Positions 27,401 through 37,360 are shown, counted from the stretch's first letter. The stretch is DNA of 64,000 nucleotides from JBJXFE01 sp046153875 (GCA_046153875.1 JBJXFE010000008.1:41713-105712), one strand, 5' to 3'. The notes: generated by a model not told the origin, from the letters alone. Numbers and translations: made by a program.

Positions 27401-30400
27401 TTCGGCGCTGTCCAGGTCCTTGAGGATGACCTCGACGAACGCGACCGCTTCCTCGCGGCCCGCGGCGATCAGCGTGTTCGTGCGGTCGTCCACGGTGATG
27501 GCGATGTCGCCGGCGAGCGCCTTGCCCGTCGCGGTGGTGGGCAGGCCCTGGCGCTGCGTGCCGGGGATGCGTCGGAGCGACTCGCCCTGCTTGAACAGGT
27601 CGTCGATCGCGGCCTTGGCGCGGGTCGCCGAGGCGTTGTTAAGCGGGAAGATGCGGACCACGACGGCCTCGCCGATCGGCAGGGCGTCGAGCATCCGGAC
27701 CACCTCGCGCAGCGCCGTCACGTTCTCCTTCGTCGAGCCGATGATGACCGCGTTGGTCTGCGGGTCCGCGATCAGCCGGATGGGTCGAGACAGGTCGAGG
27801 ACCATGTCGGCCTGCTCGAGCCCGTTGCGGGCGAGGCTGAGGCGGCGGACCTGCTCGGCGATCGCGGCGGCGGGGGCGGTGGGGGAAGCGGCCTTCTTCG
27901 GGTCGAGCATCTCGGTCAGCGTGGTGACGACCGCCGACGCGGTCGCCAGCTTCAGCGCCACGACCGAGACCTGCTGCTCGGCGTGGGCGGGCTCCGCGTC
28001 GAGTGCGCGGACGAGGGCGACCACGGCCTCGCCGTCCTGCGGGCCGGCGACGACGGCGAGCGCCCGGCGCGACGTGAGCGGGACGATTGAGATCGGTTCC
28101 GACACGACGCCGGGGCGGTCCTCGCCCTGCGGGCGGGTCAGCCCCATGTCCTCGAGCATCTTGCGGACCTGCTCGGGGGTGTTGTTCTGCACGTCGATGA
28201 TGAAGACCGACTGGCCGAGCGGACCGCGCGGGCCTACACCGGGCTGACCCTCGCCGCCCGGGACGACGCCGTCCAGTTCGCGGGCGACCTTCTCGATCTC
28301 CTGGTACAGCCGCTCGCTGCTGGCGACAACGAGCGCGTTGCTGGTGCGGTCCACCTCGACGGCGAGGGTCTCGCCGAGCTGCTTGGCGGATGCGCTGAAC
28401 GTCTGCGTCAGGGTCTTCTGGAGGCGCGCGGCAGGGACGTTCCGCAGCGCCAGCACGCGCACCGTGGCGCGCGACCGGTCGCCCTGCTGCTGGATCGTGT
28501 CGGTCAGGGCCTTGATCTCGGCGAACTCGCGGTCCTCGGCCCGGACGATCAGCGCGTTGCTCGCGTCGTCGCCGACGATGGCCACAGAGCGCGGGCCGTT
28601 GGGGCGCGTCTGCTGCGACTGGAACAGCTCACGGACCGCGGCGGCGATCGACGACGCCTTGCCCGATTCGAGCGGGATCACGCGGGCGGCGGGGAAGCGG
28701 TTGAAGTCGGGCACGTCGATCTGGGCCACCAGCGCCTCGATCCGCTGGAGGTCGCGCCGCCCGGCGAACACGATCAGCGAGTTCGTCTGCGTCTCCGCGG
28801 AAACAGACGGCGCGCCTTCCGAGTCCACGAGCATCGGGGGCGGCGCGGCCTGTTCGCCCAGGCGTTGCGGCGCGGCACCGCCGCGCTGGTTCTGCTGCTG
28901 GCGGAGCTGCTCGCGTTGGGCCCGCTGCTCCATTGGGGCGCGGAAGCCCTCGTTCAGGGCGCGGGCGACCCCGGCCGCGTCCGCGTGGCGCAGCGGGAGC
29001 ACGGTGAGCTGGCGCGAGGTGTCGTACTCCTCGGTGTCGAGTTTCTTCAGCAGGGCCCGGATGCCCTCCCATTCGGCGGCGTCGGCACCGATGACCAGCG
29101 AGTTGGAGGCCTGGTCGGGGACGATCGTCACGTTGCGGGCGCCGGGGGTGTTGGCCTCGGCGGCGAAGCGCCCGTAAAACACGTCCAGCGCCCGCGCGGT
29201 CTGCTGGGCGTCGGCGAACTGCAGCTTGACGAACTCCGTCGTCCGCTGCTCCTCGGCTTTCACGTCGAGCTGATCGATCATCTTCGCGATGTCACGGACC
29301 TGCTCGGCGGAGCCCGACACGCTGATCGTGTTGTCCGTGAGCCCGTAGTCCACGCTCGGCTGGGCGTCTGCGGGGCCCCGCGGTCGGCTGCGGAGCATCT
29401 CGCGTAGCGTGAACGCGACGTCCGACGCGATCGCGTTCTTGAGCTTGAACCGCTGGAACTCGACGAGCGTCCGCTCGGGCTCGGCGTCGATATTGCCGAT
29501 CTGCTCCATCGCCAGGGTGATCGCCTCGTCCGACCCGGTGAGGATGACCGTGTTCGAGCGCGCCAGCGGCGTGACCTTCACGTTCACCGTCGGGGGCAGG
29601 GCGTTGCGCAGGGCTTCGCCCACTTCTGAAGCCCGGGCGGTCTTGAGGTTCACCGTGACGATCTTCACGTCGCCCATGGTCGTCGTGTCGAGCTGCTTGA
29701 CGAGCGACGCCACCTGGTCGAAGTCCTCCTGGGGCGCCGAGACGATGAGCGAGTTGGTGCTCGGCATCGGCGTGACGATCACGGCCGCGTCCGTCCGGTC
29801 GCGCGACGGGAACTGCTGGCGCAGCACGTTCGCCACCTCGTCGGCCTTGCGGTCCTTGAGGGTGTAGACCTCGCGCCGTCGATCCTTGCCCAGTTCCGGC
29901 TGGTCGATCTGGGCCAGCAGGTCGCGCAGGATCGCCAGGCTCTCCGCGTCGGCGGCGACGATCAGCACGTTCCCGTCGTCGGACCCGATCACGGAGACCT
30001 GATCCGCGGGCAGGCCGGCCGCGCGGGCCCGCTCGTCGAAGAACCGGCGGAGGCTCTCCCCCGCGCGGTCCGCTCGGGCGTGGCGGAGCGGGAAGGACTC
30101 GATGACCTGACCGGGTCGACCGGTCGCCGTCGCGAGTTCCTGCACCATCGCGACTGCCGCCTCGACCTTCGGCCGCTTGCCGATGAGGATGACCATCCGC
30201 CGGCGGGCGTCGGGTTCGACGATGACCGCCTCGGGGTCGCGGTCCTGCCACCAGGGGAGCCCGGTGGCGCGCGTCGCCTCGCGGATTGCCCGCGCGATCG
30301 CGGCCGGGTCCGCCCCGCCGACGGGGACGGCCCGCACGATGGTGTCGGCCAGCTGCGACACCGGCACGTCCAGGGCCTTGACGATCGCCTCCATGCGCTC

Positions 30401-33400
30401 GAGCGTCGGGCCCTGCCCGAGGATGATGACGCTGTTGGTCCGCTCGTTGGTGTCGACGTAGAGCTTGTCCTCGGCCGGGTCGCCCTCGTCGCGCTGCGGG
30501 CGGCCGCCGAAACCGAAGAAGAAGAAGCCGAGCCCGTCGCTGCGGTCGGACCGGAGCTGCCACGAAATGTTCTCGAGCGTCTCGCGCAGCTCGGGCACCC
30601 GCGCGTGCTGGAGCTGGATTACCCGGAGCTGCAGCTCCTTGGACGCCACGGGCTGGTCGAACGTGGCGACGAGTGACTGCATCTGTGCGAAATCCTCGTC
30701 GTTCGCGGTGACCACGAGTGTCCCGCTGCGGCGGTCGCCGATGATGGCCACGCGGTTGGGCACGCGCCGCCCGGGGCGGCTGGCCGCCTCGGCCCGCTGC
30801 TGGAAGAACCGCTGGAGCCCGGCGGCGACGGCCTGGGCGTCGGCGTGCAGCAGCTTGAGCGTCCGCATGGGCAGGGCGGGGGCGTCGGCTGAGTCCATCT
30901 GCGCGACGATCGTCTTGATCTCGTCGATCTGCTCCTGCGTCGCTCGCACGACGAACAGGTTGGACCCGTCCTCGGCCGAGATCTGCACGCGCTCGCGTTT
31001 CGCCGGATCGCGCCCGACGACGACCTGCTCCACGACGGCCTTGACGGTGCTCGGCGCGGCATTGCGCAGCGTGAGAACCTCCACCTTGAGGTCCGGCTCG
31101 GTGAGCTCCAGGTCCATCGTCTCCAGCAGGCGCTGCACGTCGGCGTGCTGGGCGTTGGCGGCCGTCACCAGGATCGAGTTGGTCCGGTCGTCCGCGACGA
31201 ACTGGGTGCGGGGCAGGTCCTCGGTGTTCGGGCCCTGGCGCTGGGCCTCGAAGAGCCGCTGGAGCGTGCGGGCCAGGTCGTCGGCCTTCGCGTTCTTGAG
31301 TTCATACCGGCGGATGGCGAGCCGCTCCGTCAGCGGGCTCTGGTCCATGGTCGCCAGGAAGCGGTCGATGAGCGGGAAGGCGTCGGCCGGGGCCGCGACG
31401 ATGACGGCGGTGCCGCCGGGGTTGGCGGTCATGCGGACGCGTGCGGGATCGATCGTGGCCCGGGTGCTGCTGCCGTCGCGGTCCTGGATCGTCAGGTCCA
31501 GGGCTCGCCGGACGCGCCGCGCCTGCTGCCCGCGCGGCTCGGCGCCGATGAGGTCGCGGATCGACTCGATCGCACGCGACGCCGACACGCTTGCCAGCGG
31601 GTAGACCTTGACGGTGAGGGTGGCGCCCGGGTCGGCCGCGGCGAGGCTGCCGATGAGCTGGCCGATGGCCGCGAAGTCGGTGTCGTTCGCCCACACGATG
31701 AGAGCGCCGCCCGCCGGGTCGGGCTGGGCGACGACCGGGCCGGTGAACCCGCCGGGGTTCTGCGGGCCGGCGCGGCCGATCTGCTCGGCGGTCTGGCGGA
31801 CCACGGCGGCCACGGCCTGGGCGTCGGCGCTCTCGGGGAGCGTCACGATCCGCACCCGCGTGGCCTCGGGGGGCATCTGCTGCTCCAGCATCGACGCGAG
31901 GGCGGCGAGGCGGTCGGTGATCCGCGGCGAGCCGAGCACGATCAGCGAGTTTGTCGCGGGGTCGACCGCGATGGTCACCCCGGGCAGTTCCACGTCGCCG
32001 AACGGGGCCGGCGCGGGAGCGGGCGGGGAGGAAGGCGCGGGAGTCCCCGGCTGAACGGGCTGGTGCGCGATCGCGGCGGACAGCACGGCTGCACGGAGAA
32101 GATCGAAGCGACCGCCCATCGTGTCACGTCCCGCGTCGCCCCGCGGCTTCGCGTTCGGGTCCGCGGGGTCGGCCGGTTTGAGCAGGTCCTCGGCGCTGAT
32201 GACCTCGACCTTGACGCCGCCCTGCTGCTCGAGCAGGCGCTGGAGCGTGCGGGCGACGGCGTCGGCGTCGGCGCGGGAGCGGTCGATGGGGATGAACCGC
32301 ATCTGCCGGCTGCTGGTGAGCGTCGCGGTGTCGAGCTTGCGGGCCAGCTCGCCGATCGTGGCCATCTGCACGTCGCTCGCGCGGACGATGAGCGAGTTGC
32401 TGGCCTTGTCCACGCGGATCGTGGGGGGCTCTTCACCCGCCTGGTCATCAGCGAAGACCGACGCGAGGTTCGCGGCCAGTTCACCCGCGTCGGAGTTGGT
32501 CAGCGAGATAATCCGCACGGGCCGATCGGTTCGCGGGCCGCCGCGCGAGCCCGGATCGGTATCGAGCTCGCGGATGACTTGTTCGGCCATCTCGAGGATC
32601 GGCAGTGGGGCGCTCACGACGACGGCGTTGAGCCGCTTCTCGGCGGCCACGCGTACGTCGTCGCCGGCCTTGCCTCCCTGGGCGAGATACTGCCCGACCT
32701 GCCACGGGGCGAGCAGGTTGATGATCGATTCGCGCTTAAGGACGCCTTCGAGCACGGGCGCGATCGTCTCGGCGCGGACGAACTTCAGATAGATCGTGCG
32801 GACGCCGAGCCCCTCGGGGCGGGCCGCCTCGTCCATCGACGCGATGAGCGTGTCGGCCTGCACCAGGCGCGCTGGGGTCGCGGCCACCACGATCGTGTTG
32901 CTCGATGGCTCGGGCGTGACCACGGGCGCCGCTTCGCCGGGCTCGAGCCCCGCGGAGAGCGCCGTGCGCAGGGCCGTCGCGGCCGACGCCGCGTCGCCTT
33001 TTTCCAACCGATAGACCCGCACCTCGGCTGCACCCTGCGATGAGGGGCGGTCGAACGACGCCACCAACTCCCGGGCGAGCGGCATGAGCGTCGTCGGCGC
33101 GCTGACGAGGACACGGTTCGCGCGTGGGTCGGCGTTGACCGTGGGCTGCGGGACGCTCAGCCCGGCCCGCTCGGCCTGACGAAGCCCTTCGGGCCAGCGC
33201 GAGCGATCACTCAGGACGCCCTGCAGGATCGGCGCCGTGGTGCGGGCGTCCAGGTGCTTCAGGTCGATCAGTGCCAGGTCGGCCGCGGGCGACGGCAGGG
33301 CGCGGTCGTCGAACTCGGCGAGGCGCTTGACGGACTCGGCGGCCTGCTCGGGCGTGCCGAGGATGATGATGCCGCCGGAGCGAGGCTCGACCGTCAGCTC

Positions 33401-36400
33401 GACGGGTTTGCGTCCGGACGGCAGCGTCTCGTTCACGAGTCGGGCGACCGTGGCCGCGAGAGCCTGCGCGTCGCCCTTCGCGGGTGTGAAGACCATCGCG
33501 GTGTGCCCCGTGGCCTCCGCGGGCTGATCCAGCCGGTCGATGATGGCCTTCGCCAGTTGCACGGACGACTGCGGCCCGGAAACGACAAGCCAGTTGTTGC
33601 GTGCGTCGGCCTCGACACGCACCGGCGGGCGCGCGGGGAGCTGCCCGCGCCGCAGCCGGAGCTGCTCCAGCAGCACGCGGGGATCGGTCGCGAGCTGGTC
33701 CGTCAGGAGGCGCTGGACCATCGGGGCGAGCGCCCCCGCGTCCGCGTGCTTGAGTTCATAGGTGGCCACGTCCTGCGCGTCGGCGTCGAGCGGCTTGGCG
33801 TCGAGCGACGCGATCAGCTCTTCGACTTTTTTCAGGTCGGCCTCGGCCCCGGAGAGCATCAGCGCGTTCGCCCCGCCGGCCGCGAGGATCGTCACACGCC
33901 CCCCCGTGGGCAGTTCGACCGTCGGCAGCGCCTGGTTGAGGGCCTGGGCGGTCTGCGGCGCCTCGGCGTAGGTGAGCGGGACGATCCGGATCACGGCGCG
34001 CCCCGCGTCCGCCAGCTCGTTGTCGAGCGCCTTGATGAGCTCCTCGGCCACCGGCTGGATCGCCTCGGGCGCGGAGATGATGAGCGTGTTGGTCGCGGGG
34101 TCCGCGGCCACGTCGAGAAGCGACTGCGCGTCTACGGCGACTGTGCCGTCGCGCTGCTGCTGCTCCTTGACGCGTGTGATGAGAATCTTGAGCAGCAGGG
34201 GCTGGAGCCGCTCGGCCCGGGCGTGCCTGAGCGCGTGCATCTTCACGCCGGTCGCGGGGCGCTCGGGCGCAGAATCGAGCCGCTTGAGCACCTCCTCGAC
34301 GGCCGCGAAGACCTGAGTCGGCCCGCTGACGATGAGGGTGCGCGTCATCGGCTCGGTGTCGATGGTGACGGGCGTGGCGACGCCGGGCGCGACCCCGCCC
34401 CCCCCTCCGTAGATCGCGCCGCTCGCGGCCAGGTTGCGCAGGGTGGTCGCGACGGACGCCAGTTCCGCGCGCGCGACGCGGAAGGTCCGCACCTCGACGT
34501 TGTCGGCGAGCTTCTGCTGGTCGAGGCTCTTGACGAGCTGCTCAAAGCCCGCGAGCCGCTTGGCCGGCGCGTCCACGATCAGCGCGTTCGTCCCGCGGTC
34601 GGCGCGGACGACCACCTCGCGCGGGCGCTGCAGATCGGGGCGCGGCTGGCGTGTCCGCGGGTCGATCGGCATCGGGGGCTCAGGGTACATCGAGTCGATG
34701 GTGCGCGCCAACTCTTCAGCGCGGGCCACCTTGAGCGGGAAGATGCGGATTTCCCGCCCCTCCGCGTCGAGCGCCTGGGTCTCGTTGAGCTCCGTCACGA
34801 TCCGCTCGATCTCGGGGAAGACGCCCGGGTGCGCCGACACGACCAGCGTGTTCGTCGCCGCGTCGGCCTGGATGTCCACGGGCTCCTTGGCCTTCTGCTC
34901 GATCGAGCGCCGGTCGAACGATGCCTGGAGCACGGAGGCGAGATTGGCCGCGTCCGTCGCGCGCAGGCGCAGGATCCGCAGCGGGAGGCGCTCGGTGGTC
35001 GTCGCGGCGTCGAGGTTCCGGACGAGGTGCTCGATAACGGCGAACTGCGTGGGCTCCGCGGCGACCAGCAGCGTGTTGGTCGCCTCGATCGCTTCGACCA
35101 CGGGGTCCGGCCCGCCACGGACGCGGAAGCTCTCGCTGGACTTGATCAGGTCCTGGACGAAGCTCACGACGGTCTCCGCCCGCGCGATCTTGAGCTCGAT
35201 CAGCCGCACTTCGCGGGCAGGCCCGCCCAGCCGCTGAAGCTCGCCGACGATGCGGGTGAGCCGCTGCGTTGCCTCCGCGTCGCCGACGATCTGGAGAGCG
35301 TTGGCCGCGTCGTCGGCCACGACCTCGGGGATGGTCATCCCCGGGGCCTCGGCGACCTGCGCCATGTACACGCCCATCGCCCGGTCGCGCACCTGCGACG
35401 CCTTAACGCCGGACACAGGCAGGATCGTGAACCCCGCCGACCCCGGTTCCGGCTGGTCGAGGCGGCGGATCAGGTTTTCGAGCACCGCGAACTGGCCGGG
35501 CTCGGCCCGAACGATCAGCGTGCCCAGTTCGTCCACGGGCTCGAGCTTCGGCTCGATGTACGCCGCGCCGTCCGAGGGCTGGAGCATCGCCCGCGCGACG
35601 CGCAGCAGCTTGCCCGCGAGCACGCTGGGCTTCACCTTGGCGAGCTGGAACGTCCGCGACTCCAGGTCCGCCGTGAAGGCCGCCTCGCCGTCCTGGAGCA
35701 GCAGCGCGAACCTGTCCACGGCCGCGCGCGGGCCGATCAGCGTCACCGTCCGCGAGAGCGCGTCCAGGTCCCACGACACGGGGTCGGTCTGTTCGCGCCC
35801 GGCGGCCTTGTGGAGTTTCACGGCCCGATCGAGGACCACCCGGGCATCGCCCGAAGCGATCCGCACCTGCCGGACTTCCTTCGGCAGGTCCGGGGCCGCG
35901 TCGAGGCCCTTGACGATCGACTCGAACGCGGCCACGTCGTCGGCCGGGCCCGAGACCACCACGCCGCGTCCGTCGGGCATGGGCGCGAACTTCACGACCT
36001 GCGACTGGCGCGGCGTCAGCAGGCGAGGAGCGAGCTGCTCGATCGCCGCGGGCGTGACGTAGGTCAGCCTGAGAACCGCGGCGCGGCGCTCGGGCAGCGC
36101 GGGGCGACCCGGGTCCTGCGACGCGGGGGCGCGGGCCGAACCCGGGTCGATCTCGCCGATGAGGGCCGCGGCCTGTGCGAGCAGGGCCGCGGGCGCGACG
36201 ATCGTGAGTTTTCCGGCGTCGGTCAGCGGGACGATGGTGGGCTTCGCGGCGTCGGGGACAGACTTGAAGAGCGTGTTGAGGTGGGTCGCCGCGTCCTGCG
36301 GCGTGACGGTGGCCAGAGCGAACGTCATCATCTGCGCGTCGCCGCGCCCGCCCTCGGGCACGTCCAGCAGCGCGATCAGCTCCTCGGCGACCTGGAGGCG

Positions 36401-37360
36401 TGCCTTCGGACCCACGCCGATGATCGAGTTGGTCCGCGGGTCGGGCTGGAGGCTCATGCCCTGGATGGACTCTTCGCGGAGCACCTTGCGGTTGCCCTTT
36501 TCGTCGAAGACGACCATCGTCTGCTTTTCGGCGATGAGCCCCTTGAGGGCGTTGAAGACCGCGTCGGCCTGGGCGTGCTTGAGCGCGAAGAGCTTGTACT
36601 CCGAGTCCGCGGGGCGGACCCCGTCCATCGCGCCGACGATCGCCTGGATCCGCCGGCACTGGGCCGCGGTCTCGACGATGATCAGCATGTTCTGGGCCGG
36701 CACCGGTTGCACCGAGCCGTACGGGCCGATGAGCGGCTTGATCTGGTCGGCGACAACCTGCGCCTGCGTGTTGTTGAGGGGGATGGTGAGCGTGAGGATC
36801 TGGTCCGGTGTCGCGTCCGGCGGGACCGTGCCCGCGACCACGTCGCCGGGCTTGCGTGCGGATTCCTGCAAAGATGCCAGGTAGAGGTATTTCCCGTCGC
36901 GGCGCAGGCGCACGCCGTGAACCTGCAGGGTCAGGTTCAGGATCGACAGCGCCTCGTCGAAGGAATACGCCTCGGCGCTGATGAACGTCATCGCGCCCTG
37001 CGGGGGCGGCGCCTCACGGATGACCGGCAGGCCGGTCACGCGCGAGAAGAAGTCCAGCACCTGGTCGAAGGGCTGATCCTTGAAGTTGAAGCGGATGGGA
37101 TCGATCGGCCTGGGTGCCTGAGCATCGCCGGCCGGCTGTGCCGTGCTGTCCGGTTGCGCCGGTGCAGCGGTCGCGGGCTGCGCCTGAGGCTGGCCCTGGG
37201 CATCGGGCGGCGGAGCTTCGGGCGAACTCGGTGCGGCCGGTGCGGGCGCCGGCATGGCCTCCGCGGGTGGGGCGCCCTCCTGCGCGAACACGGACACCGC
37301 AAGCCCCGCGCAGGCCGCGAGAGATGCCGCCCAACGCCGATGCGACTGAATGGAACGCAT
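24452..37360 (-). CDS. gspD: Giant type II secretion secretin GspD with about 45 secretin-N repeats
   Basis: This 4,302-residue outer-membrane secretin is about six times longer than usual GspD (about 650-700). Layout: signal peptide 1-26; Pro/Ala/Gln linker 28-86; N0-like domain about 88-163 (FKDQPFDQVLDFFSRVTGLP); about 45 NolW/secretin-N units of roughly 80-90 residues from about 188 to 3968; the secretin beta-barrel domain about 3970-4202 (LQVLSRPSVTVNNNEA, SINVGEEI, QTVVIGGLI, PLVGWLFRS, ELVIVLTPKVI); then a charged Pro/Gly-rich tail. Each repeat has a first strand such as VRIFPLKNA, a helix, a TNALIV-like strand and an amphipathic helix ending near LD. GGGAGG lies six bases before the ATG. 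The frame is unbroken over 12.9 kb. It belongs to the gsp cluster and forms the exit pore. Confidence 0.95.
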   Translation of the reverse strand: MRSIQSHRRWAASLAACAGLAVSVFAQEGAPPAEAMPAPAPAAPSSPEAPPPDAQGQPQAQPATAAPAQPDSTAQPAGDAQAPRPIDPIRFNFKDQPFDQVLDFFSRVTGLPVIREAPPPQGAMTFISAEAYSFDEALSILNLTLQVHGVRLRRDGKYLYLASLQESARKPGDVVAGTVPPDATPDQILTLTIPLNNTQAQVVADQIKPLIGPYGSVQPVPAQNMLIIVETAAQCRRIQAIVGAMDGVRPADSEYKLFALKHAQADAVFNALKGLIAEKQTMVVFDEKGNRKVLREESIQGMSLQPDPRTNSIIGVGPKARLQVAEELIALLDVPEGGRGDAQMMTFALATVTPQDAATHLNTLFKSVPDAAKPTIVPLTDAGKLTIVAPAALLAQAAALIGEIDPGSARAPASQDPGRPALPERRAAVLRLTYVTPAAIEQLAPRLLTPRQSQVVKFAPMPDGRGVVVSGPADDVAAFESIVKGLDAAPDLPKEVRQVRIASGDARVVLDRAVKLHKAAGREQTDPVSWDLDALSRTVTLIGPRAAVDRFALLLQDGEAAFTADLESRTFQLAKVKPSVLAGKLLRVARAMLQPSDGAAYIEPKLEPVDELGTLIVRAEPGQFAVLENLIRRLDQPEPGSAGFTILPVSGVKASQVRDRAMGVYMAQVAEAPGMTIPEVVADDAANALQIVGDAEATQRLTRIVGELQRLGGPAREVRLIELKIARAETVVSFVQDLIKSSESFRVRGGPDPVVEAIEATNTLLVAAEPTQFAVIEHLVRNLDAATTTERLPLRILRLRATDAANLASVLQASFDRRSIEQKAKEPVDIQADAATNTLVVSAHPGVFPEIERIVTELNETQALDAEGREIRIFPLKVARAEELARTIDSMYPEPPMPIDPRTRQPRPDLQRPREVVVRADRGTNALIVDAPAKRLAGFEQLVKSLDQQKLADNVEVRTFRVARAELASVATTLRNLAASGAIYGGGGGVAPGVATPVTIDTEPMTRTLIVSGPTQVFAAVEEVLKRLDSAPERPATGVKMHALRHARAERLQPLLLKILITRVKEQQQRDGTVAVDAQSLLDVAADPATNTLIISAPEAIQPVAEELIKALDNELADAGRAVIRIVPLTYAEAPQTAQALNQALPTVELPTGGRVTILAAGGANALMLSGAEADLKKVEELIASLDAKPLDADAQDVATYELKHADAGALAPMVQRLLTDQLATDPRVLLEQLRLRRGQLPARPPVRVEADARNNWLVVSGPQSSVQLAKAIIDRLDQPAEATGHTAMVFTPAKGDAQALAATVARLVNETLPSGRKPVELTVEPRSGGIIILGTPEQAAESVKRLAEFDDRALPSPAADLALIDLKHLDARTTAPILQGVLSDRSRWPEGLRQAERAGLSVPQPTVNADPRANRVLVSAPTTLMPLARELVASFDRPSSQGAAEVRVYRLEKGDAASAATALRTALSAGLEPGEAAPVVTPEPSSNTIVVAATPARLVQADTLIASMDEAARPEGLGVRTIYLKFVRAETIAPVLEGVLKRESIINLLAPWQVGQYLAQGGKAGDDVRVAAEKRLNAVVVSAPLPILEMAEQVIRELDTDPGSRGGPRTDRPVRIISLTNSDAGELAANLASVFADDQAGEEPPTIRVDKASNSLIVRASDVQMATIGELARKLDTATLTSSRQMRFIPIDRSRADADAVARTLQRLLEQQGGVKVEVISAEDLLKPADPADPNAKPRGDAGRDTMGGRFDLLRAAVLSAAIAHQPVQPGTPAPSSPPAPAPAPFGDVELPGVTIAVDPATNSLIVLGSPRITDRLAALASMLEQQMPPEATRVRIVTLPESADAQAVAAVVRQTAEQIGRAGPQNPGGFTGPVVAQPDPAGGALIVWANDTDFAAIGQLIGSLAAADPGATLTVKVYPLASVSASRAIESIRDLIGAEPRGQQARRVRRALDLTIQDRDGSSTRATIDPARVRMTANPGGTAVIVAAPADAFPLIDRFLATMDQSPLTERLAIRRYELKNAKADDLARTLQRLFEAQRQGPNTEDLPRTQFVADDRTNSILVTAANAQHADVQRLLETMDLELTEPDLKVEVLTLRNAAPSTVKAVVEQVVVGRDPAKRERVQISAEDGSNLFVVRATQEQIDEIKTIVAQMDSADAPALPMRTLKLLHADAQAVAAGLQRFFQQRAEAASRPGRRVPNRVAIIGDRRSGTLVVTANDEDFAQMQSLVATFDQPVASKELQLRVIQLQHARVPELRETLENISWQLRSDRSDGLGFFFFGFGGRPQRDEGDPAEDKLYVDTNERTNSVIILGQGPTLERMEAIVKALDVPVSQLADTIVRAVPVGGADPAAIARAIREATRATGLPWWQDRDPEAVIVEPDARRRMVILIGKRPKVEAAVAMVQELATATGRPGQVIESFPLRHARADRAGESLRRFFDERARAAGLPADQVSVIGSDDGNVLIVAADAESLAILRDLLAQIDQPELGKDRRREVYTLKDRKADEVANVLRQQFPSRDRTDAAVIVTPMPSTNSLIVSAPQEDFDQVASLVKQLDTTTMGDVKIVTVNLKTARASEVGEALRNALPPTVNVKVTPLARSNTVILTGSDEAITLAMEQIGNIDAEPERTLVEFQRFKLKNAIASDVAFTLREMLRSRPRGPADAQPSVDYGLTDNTISVSGSAEQVRDIAKMIDQLDVKAEEQRTTEFVKLQFADAQQTARALDVFYGRFAAEANTPGARNVTIVPDQASNSLVIGADAAEWEGIRALLKKLDTEEYDTSRQLTVLPLRHADAAGVARALNEGFRAPMEQRAQREQLRQQQNQRGGAAPQRLGEQAAPPPMLVDSEGAPSVSAETQTNSLIVFAGRRDLQRIEALVAQIDVPDFNRFPAARVIPLESGKASSIAAAVRELFQSQQTRPNGPRSVAIVGDDASNALIVRAEDREFAEIKALTDTIQQQGDRSRATVRVLALRNVPAARLQKTLTQTFSASAKQLGETLAVEVDRTSNALVVASSERLYQEIEKVARELDGVVPGGEGQPGVGPRGPLGQSVFIIDVQNNTPEQVRKMLEDMGLTRPQGEDRPGVVSEPISIVPLTSRRALAVVAGPQDGEAVVALVRALDAEPAHAEQQVSVVALKLATASAVVTTLTEMLDPKKAASPTAPAAAIAEQVRRLSLARNGLEQADMVLDLSRPIRLIADPQTNAVIIGSTKENVTALREVVRMLDALPIGEAVVVRIFPLNNASATRAKAAIDDLFKQGESLRRIPGTQRQGLPTTATGKALAGDIAITVDDRTNTLIAAGREEAVAFVEVILKDLDSAESSKWVEPTLVTLKFADARALAESLRAVLVQGLATTPEAIGLQKQFGRLRMVREGKDLADPAARIEADLFAPFTGLVIQAEEQLNALIVVGSPANIAIVRELAGMLDVEAASASNTVRVFPLQFAAADRVAAIVGRLFDQRQTLPGARDEDKLILAPDARTNALIVSTSPRSFAILEATLRTLDNRESNPMVGVHVVPVVGADAATIAPKIQSLMRERIEAARIQGNVRDATEAFTIEADKPGNLLIVACSDENLAVVKELVAALAAGNPALEGSRRTEIVQLKTGKVTDVAASVRNLYVEKETAKRGEDALTVVANERLNALVVTGTEQDVRAIRDLVDRFDSAQVTNVQSIRFIELKSANALEVVNLLQNVFSGRSVAGAGGIGVRQATRLSFIREQVAGELQGQLGAKPTEAQVDAAIRETISLTPDLRTNRVVASAPPEMMALIAEMIEDLDSTKRDRRIEKFELKNADSRAMAELLRDVFNLRQQGNLYVLVPSDTPEPGEEGAAAPAPGDQKFTPVPDERQQLSIAIDARTNTIIVSGTEAYLAEVGKLVRELDGVQGAERERLIYPLRNAKAKEVETTLASSFKQEADLQRDLLGGELSGAVMRQMEQEVTVVGDEKSNKLIVTVSPRYTEKVLALIEELDSAPPQVVIQVLLAEVTVDNSDAWGADIRLKNLGGDNFNFASLAAGAGVASALGVPHLSFSSVDFELLVRALEAQGKLQVLSRPSVTVNNNEAASINVGEEIAIVTSVDRAGDTGRTTANVERRELGIILNVTPTISADGFVRMELAPEISSLSARTTQISEDFSAPVITQRKMSTTVTIKDGQTVVIGGLIQSTEEQRKTKVPVVGDFPLVGWLFRSTDARDVKTELVIVLTPKVIYNDTPDGSRRLRDLSEKKIDSLQNPRELRETLRQDGAYEEQEKDGEGMLTSPAPAEPPVPVASPGGGGGPTAGVPDAPSVDDRPRPAVSRWPTKPGAPD
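25454..36799 (-). repeat. Array of about 45 divergent secretin-N (NolW-like) protein repeats
   Basis: Counting by eye the motif pair (A/S/H)(A/D)A near a unit's start and TN(A/S/T)LIV in its middle gives about 45 units in register, with a period mostly of 75-95 residues. Two units carry long inserts: a Pro/Ala-rich one near residues 1750-1800 and a Gly/Phe-rich one (GLGFFFFGFGGRP) near 2280. The units differ strongly from one another, so the array is ancient and was not produced by recent tandem copying. Confidence 0.85.

Noticed and set aside
25454..36799. Secretin repeats as a recent DNA tandem array or CRISPR-like structure
   Set aside because: Units are similar only as protein patterns; DNA copies are not conserved and spacing varies.
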